A stretch of 64,000 nt of DNA from Agrocybe praecox (Eukaryota; Basidiomycota; Agaricomycetes; Agaricales; Agrocybaceae): assembly GCA_964017145.1 (NCBI GenBank), contig OZ024844.1, forward strand, positions 62,001 through 126,000, given 5' to 3'. Under the pieces are notes generated by a model, which saw nothing but the letters and a program-made list of their open reading frames with translations, searched no databases and was not told where the DNA came from. Positions 60,075-64,000 of this stretch are shown here, piece after piece. The translations under genes and the position numbers were made by a program. How positions within the stretch are numbered: the stretch's first letter is position 1; each line of letters begins with the position of its first letter.

Positions 60075-62010
60075 ATGCATGGCAGACAGTCATCTCAATC
60101 AAACCCGATGATGTCAATATCGAACTCCATTGTTGCAGGGGGGACCTTCAGTCAAAACAATCATTGGCATTTTCATAATCTGGATACCCGGAACGCAGCC
60201 CAGAGGAACCAATGTACGTTCGCGTTACAGCGCTGTTGAAGTTTTGATCTGTCAGGTATTTTGACTGATGAAGCTGGTAGCCGGATTTGAGATTTTGAAA
60301 GCAGCGGTATCTCCAGCTGCCTTCCACAACTCTGCCCGCAGATTTGACCCACCTAGATGTTATCGAAACACCCGCTTCGCAGTCATCCAAAAAATTGTTG
60401 ATTGGATTTTTCGTTCTGACGATGAAACGCGGAATAAGCTCATCATATGGCTCAATGGAGCAGCAGGCGCTGGGAAATCTGCCGTAGCCCAAACGCTAGC
60501 TGAACTATGCCATGCCCGCGGCATCCTTCTGGCATCCTTTTTTTTCCACAAGTCAGACATACAGCGCAATAGCGTCACTCACTTGGTGGATACAATTATA
60601 TATCAAATCTTCATAAATGTCCCATCTCTTCGAGAGCACATCGTTGCCAAGATAGAGGCAGATCCTCTAATCTTCAGCCGTTCGTTCCATATACAGCTCA
60701 TGCAACTCCTCGTCGATCCTCTTCTTCAATTCACCTCATGGACCAGCAGTTCCGCAGAAGCCAGATTACCTCCTCTCATTATTCTTGACGGCCTCGATGA
60801 GTGCATCCAGCGCGGATCCCAGACAACTATTCTGGAAGGAATCTCCCATATTATGCGAAATTTTAACCTTCCAATACGGATCCTGGTCGCAAGCCGCCCA
60901 GAGCACGATATTTCAACATACTTTAACTCGTCCGGAATACGAACACTGGTCGCAAGCTTGAAATTGGACGATCATGATGCGTATTACCCTTCACAAGACA
61001 TACAGACCTACGTTCGAGGGATGATCAAAGAAATCAAGAAAACGCACCCTTTGAAATCCTCTATTCCCGATTCATGGCCGCATGACGATTTAGTATCAAA
61101 GATTGTCACGAAGGCTTCAGGGCAGTTCATATACGCTGCTACTGTGGTAAAATACATTGGATCCATAAGGCATCGACCGCAACACAGACTCGATACCATT
61201 CTGCAGGTTAAACCACCCAATAAGTCTGAAAACCTTCCCTTTTCAGATCTCAATGCGCTCTACAGTGATATCCTCTTATCCACGGAGAATATTGCACAGG
61301 TTCTTCAAGTTCTATCAGTATTCTTCATATTGAAGGATAACACCCCTGGACCACCCAGTGTCAGAGAGATGGAGATTTTACTGTCGATGGAACCCGGAGA
61401 TATAGAAATGATTATGTGCGACGTCGGATCCCTCGTTGAAATCAAATCCGTTGCTCCATCCGATTATAAGTTCATCGAGTTGTCCCACCTCTCCTTACAA
61501 GACTTTCTCGACGACCCTCTTAGGTGTGGATACCTTCATATAGATCGTGATTTTAGTCAGGCCATATTCGTGGATCATTTCCTCAGACTTTTGACTACGA
61601 CTTCTGATCAAATCGCCCAGTGCGCGGAAATGGACTATTTAATTGACCCCGACTACGGAAAAATGGAATACTACTGGTTAACACTCCGTACTTCGCTTTA
61701 CGCTATTGTCAATTTCAACCTTCGTGACATCCTCCCTTACCTGGTGATCGAACATTCCGTCAATCTTTTTGTTATTAATTCCAAACCAATCGCAGAGTAC
61801 TTTTGCGTGATACTTGGATTGATATGCGACAATCGACGTACAGAATACAGAACTAGCACAAGGAGCAATCCTACTCTGGTGTCTATACAAAGAGCACAGT
61901 TCTGGGACGACCTTGCCCATCTCATGAAGGTATTCATATCGCAATTTATCCAGAACCGAACAATTATAGAAGAAGTGCACACAGCAGCAATACGTTTTGA
62001 TCAACATTAA
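60075..62010 (+). CDS. NACHT-domain STAND ATPase (fungal NLR-like), without C-terminal repeats
   Basis: Two exons, 60075-60213 and 60281-62010, 622 aa. The join (phase 1) removes in-frame stops and fuses the N-terminal segment IVAGGTFSQNNHWHFHN to ILKAAVSPAAFHNSARRFDPPRC. This arrangement is usual ahead of NACHT modules in basidiomycetes. Walker A is GAAGAGKSAVAQ, Walker B is LIILDGLDEC, and a sensor-like ILVASRPEHDI follows. Then come a helical segment (ASGQFIYAATVVKYI) and a winged-helix-like end (LSHLSLQDFL). No WD40, ankyrin or TPR repeats follow: the frame stops at 62008-62010 and convergent QTRT2 begins 200 bp later. In fungi such proteins act as signalling ATPases in heterokaryon incompatibility or immune-type responses. 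Without a repeat sensor or named effector domain, its specific role is open. Confidence 0.87.
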
Positions 62011-62210
62011 ATAGAATATATAGAACGTATGAAGTAAACTAAATAATTAATGCAAACGGGCCCGACTAAGACCTGAGTTTGAGGTGACTTGGAAGAGTCC
62101 AATTAAGCCTTAGTAGTACCACCTGGAAGAATTCAGTTTTCATTCATGCTAAAAAGGAACAGCAAAGAAACAGCAATAGATAGGGTGAACACAGCCCGTG
62201 TCATTTTTCT

Positions 62211-63883
62211 TTATTCTAACGCTCCGCCCTCTACTTGAACATCAACTGTCGTACCTAGCGTTGCTTCCTCTTGTTTCTCCTTCTCCCTTGCCAGTCTACC
62301 TTTCCCTCTAGCCATCTCCACCTGTTTCCAACTCTCCTTTGCAGCATCAAACACGGCGCCAACATCGTTGTACGTGTCTGTAAACCGGAGAACTTCGTCA
62401 TTGAACGTTTCTGGAGCTGAAGACAGCACGTTGCGAACGCCATCGAAGAACACATCGATAACGGTAAGATTGTGCATGGTCAATAGCGTATGTGCACTCA
62501 TTTCGTGAGTATGCAGGAGGTGATGGATGTACGCCCGAGTAAAGTGAAGTTGTCGGATATCCTTTTCTGTTTCTCCCGAAAAGTCATTCGTGTCAACGCC
62601 GTGATACAATCGAGAAGCAGGGGGAAGTGGCGAGCATGCGAGGCAAGGACAACGTGGTTTGGCCTCTGAGAACGGTCCAAAGTCGAGGGTATATCGGGAG
62701 TCGTATAGATTATGGCCGATGTCTTTCTTCTTCTCCCCGAACGCACGAACTGGAAATTCAAAGTCGAGAGCGACGCCAATGTCCGCTGCCCGCTGGGCCC
62801 AATGAGCATCGAATAGATCCACGCCAACATCGCGGATGTAGGTCAACATCTCGTGGGGCGATTCGGTGCTATTCACCAATCTTGGCTTCGATTCAGGGAG
62901 TTTCTCCAACGACACTTTGACCAAATCCACGATTTGTTCTGTGTGACTGGGTAAAACAGGATTAAGATCTGTCTCAGACCCAGGGTGGGACGTTTTGTGG
63001 TCGAGAGTTTCGAGGGACTGCCGAAGGGGAACCAGGTCCACGGAATAACCGGACACGCCTTCGTCAAGGGTTTGCAGGGGCGAAATTGCGTCCAATTCAG
63101 GTCCGTACAGTGGTTCAAGAAGAGATGAAGAGAACGCCTTTCGAGCGGCAGGATTCGTAAGACCGGACAAATGTAAAAATATTGGTGCAATGATAGGTGA
63201 ACGAAGTAGAGTTGAAAGCCACGCTGTGGACCTTTGGATGCTTTTGGTCAATCTCTTTTGTGAATGTGGCGGTGATGTAAATGGCGCGTCAGAAAGGGCG
63301 AATACAATATCTGGTTGACAAGCTTGGACGTAGTTCCGCCAATCCGTTGGTGATAGCTACATCGACGAGTTGTTGAATCACAAATAAAATCAAAAAAAGT
63401 AGACGCGCACCTTTCGCACCCCTCTCAAGCTATACACAGCGACATGGTTCGCTCCGTTAGTCGGCATCTCTCTTCCATCATACGGGTCTCTAGCCGACAT
63501 GGATACTATTTGTTTTCCTGGCGTATATCCTAAGAACATATGCAGCGGGTTTGAACCTGGTTGAAGCGTAGGTACTGGTGGGTTATGTTCGAGACTAAGA
63601 AGGGGGCGTGAAGAAAAGAGTTCGCAACTGAACCTAGAACTTACAAGGTCTCAAATGGCACGTTTACCCATTTTATTGCGCTCGTTGACCTATGATGATC
63701 CCTCGATAGATGCGGGACCACGCCACGCGACGTGGCTGTCAGAAGGCCGGGAGTGTGTATTTGAATCGCGTCGCCTGTCTTTGTTCTGTAAAGCACTATT
63801 CCTGAACGAGGCCCATATCTCGCTACCGAAGTTGACGAAGAGATAGAAAAGGTCAACGACGACGCGTTATGATGCGACATCAT
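62211..63883 (-). CDS. QTRT2: Queuine tRNA-ribosyltransferase accessory subunit 2
   Basis: Three exons on the minus strand: 63883-63645, 63594-63411, 63356-62211; 522 aa. The N-terminal module reads ARYGPRSGIVLYRTKT and IHTPGLLTATSRGVVPHLS, the usual eukaryotic QTRT2 opening. The middle has NPLHMFLGYTPGKQI and the RNYVQACQPDIVFALSD region (TIM-barrel strand). The C-terminal part holds the zinc site CPCLAC with the downstream HHLLHTHEMSAHTLLTMHN, the C-x-C-x2-C...H pattern of the family. The protein partners the catalytic subunit QTRT1 to exchange guanine-34 for queuine in tRNAs with GUN anticodons (Asp, Asn, His, Tyr). The start could also be the second ATG at 63880. It converges on the NACHT gene. 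Confidence 0.92.
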
Positions 63884-64000
63884 GGTTGAGAAAAAACATA
63901 GATGATGACATAACAATCAATATTACTGATCTAGATCAGATCAGATTTGATCATCGCCACAATAATTTGATCTTCAAGACGTGAGCGCGTGAGCATCCGT
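63884..64000. other. Upstream region of QTRT2, to window edge
   Basis: AT-rich with gatctagatcagatcagatt, a short run of overlapping GATC-type repeats at about 63930-63952. No other feature. Confidence 0.4.

Overview
The window reads as nuclear DNA of a filamentous basidiomycete, most likely an agaricomycete. Coding sequence is split by many short introns (about 48-70 nt, GT...AG). The gene set includes a DUF6593-like protein, a NACHT/STAND ATPase, a 7TM receptor-like family, a DUF3494 ice-binding protein and giant sacsin-like proteins. No bacterial operon structure is seen. Two 200-N assembly gaps (5438-5637, 49724-49923) break the contig.

Layout. 1-8621: the 3' part of a giant sacsin-like gene (gene A), split by a 3.7 kb long-terminal-inverted-repeat element. 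9547-10929: a secreted two-module beta-sandwich protein. 11378-11841: a solo LTR. 13861-22517: an intact 12-exon paralogue of gene A (gene B, 2,666 aa by my splice model) with two Bergerat-type ATPase domains and a C-terminal BTB-like domain. 22760-23844: a multi-pass membrane protein. 25582-25653: tRNA-Glu(UUC). 25898-30644: an intact and a decayed tandem paralogue of the secreted beta-sandwich protein. 32916-34329: a secreted ice-binding protein. 34.4-40.3 kb and 41.7-52.6 kb: gene-poor DNA with MITE-like elements, SINE-like repeats, mosaic duplications and captured pieces of a sacsin-like gene, plus a 7TM gene (40321-41641) and a small secreted cysteine-rich protein (46213-46582). 52596-57702: a complete 23-exon ABCB-type transporter (1,288 aa). 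58789-59571: a DUF6593-like protein. 60075-62010: a NACHT ATPase. 62211-63883: the queuine tRNA-ribosyltransferase accessory subunit (QTRT2).

How the genes fit together. Two families are locally duplicated, and in each one member is dead or dying: the sacsin/BTB giants (gene A broken by an insertion and an early stop) and the secreted beta-sandwich proteins (one of three copies decayed). Fragments of the sacsin family also sit inside repeats 25-30 kb away. The transporter, QTRT2 and tRNA look like ordinary single genes. The most unusual candidate is the double-ATPase/BTB architecture. I see nothing that ties it to the NACHT gene except that both lie in one gene-poor, repeat-rich region.

Exon models were built by hand from reading frames, splice signals and comparison between paralogues in the window. 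No database was searched.
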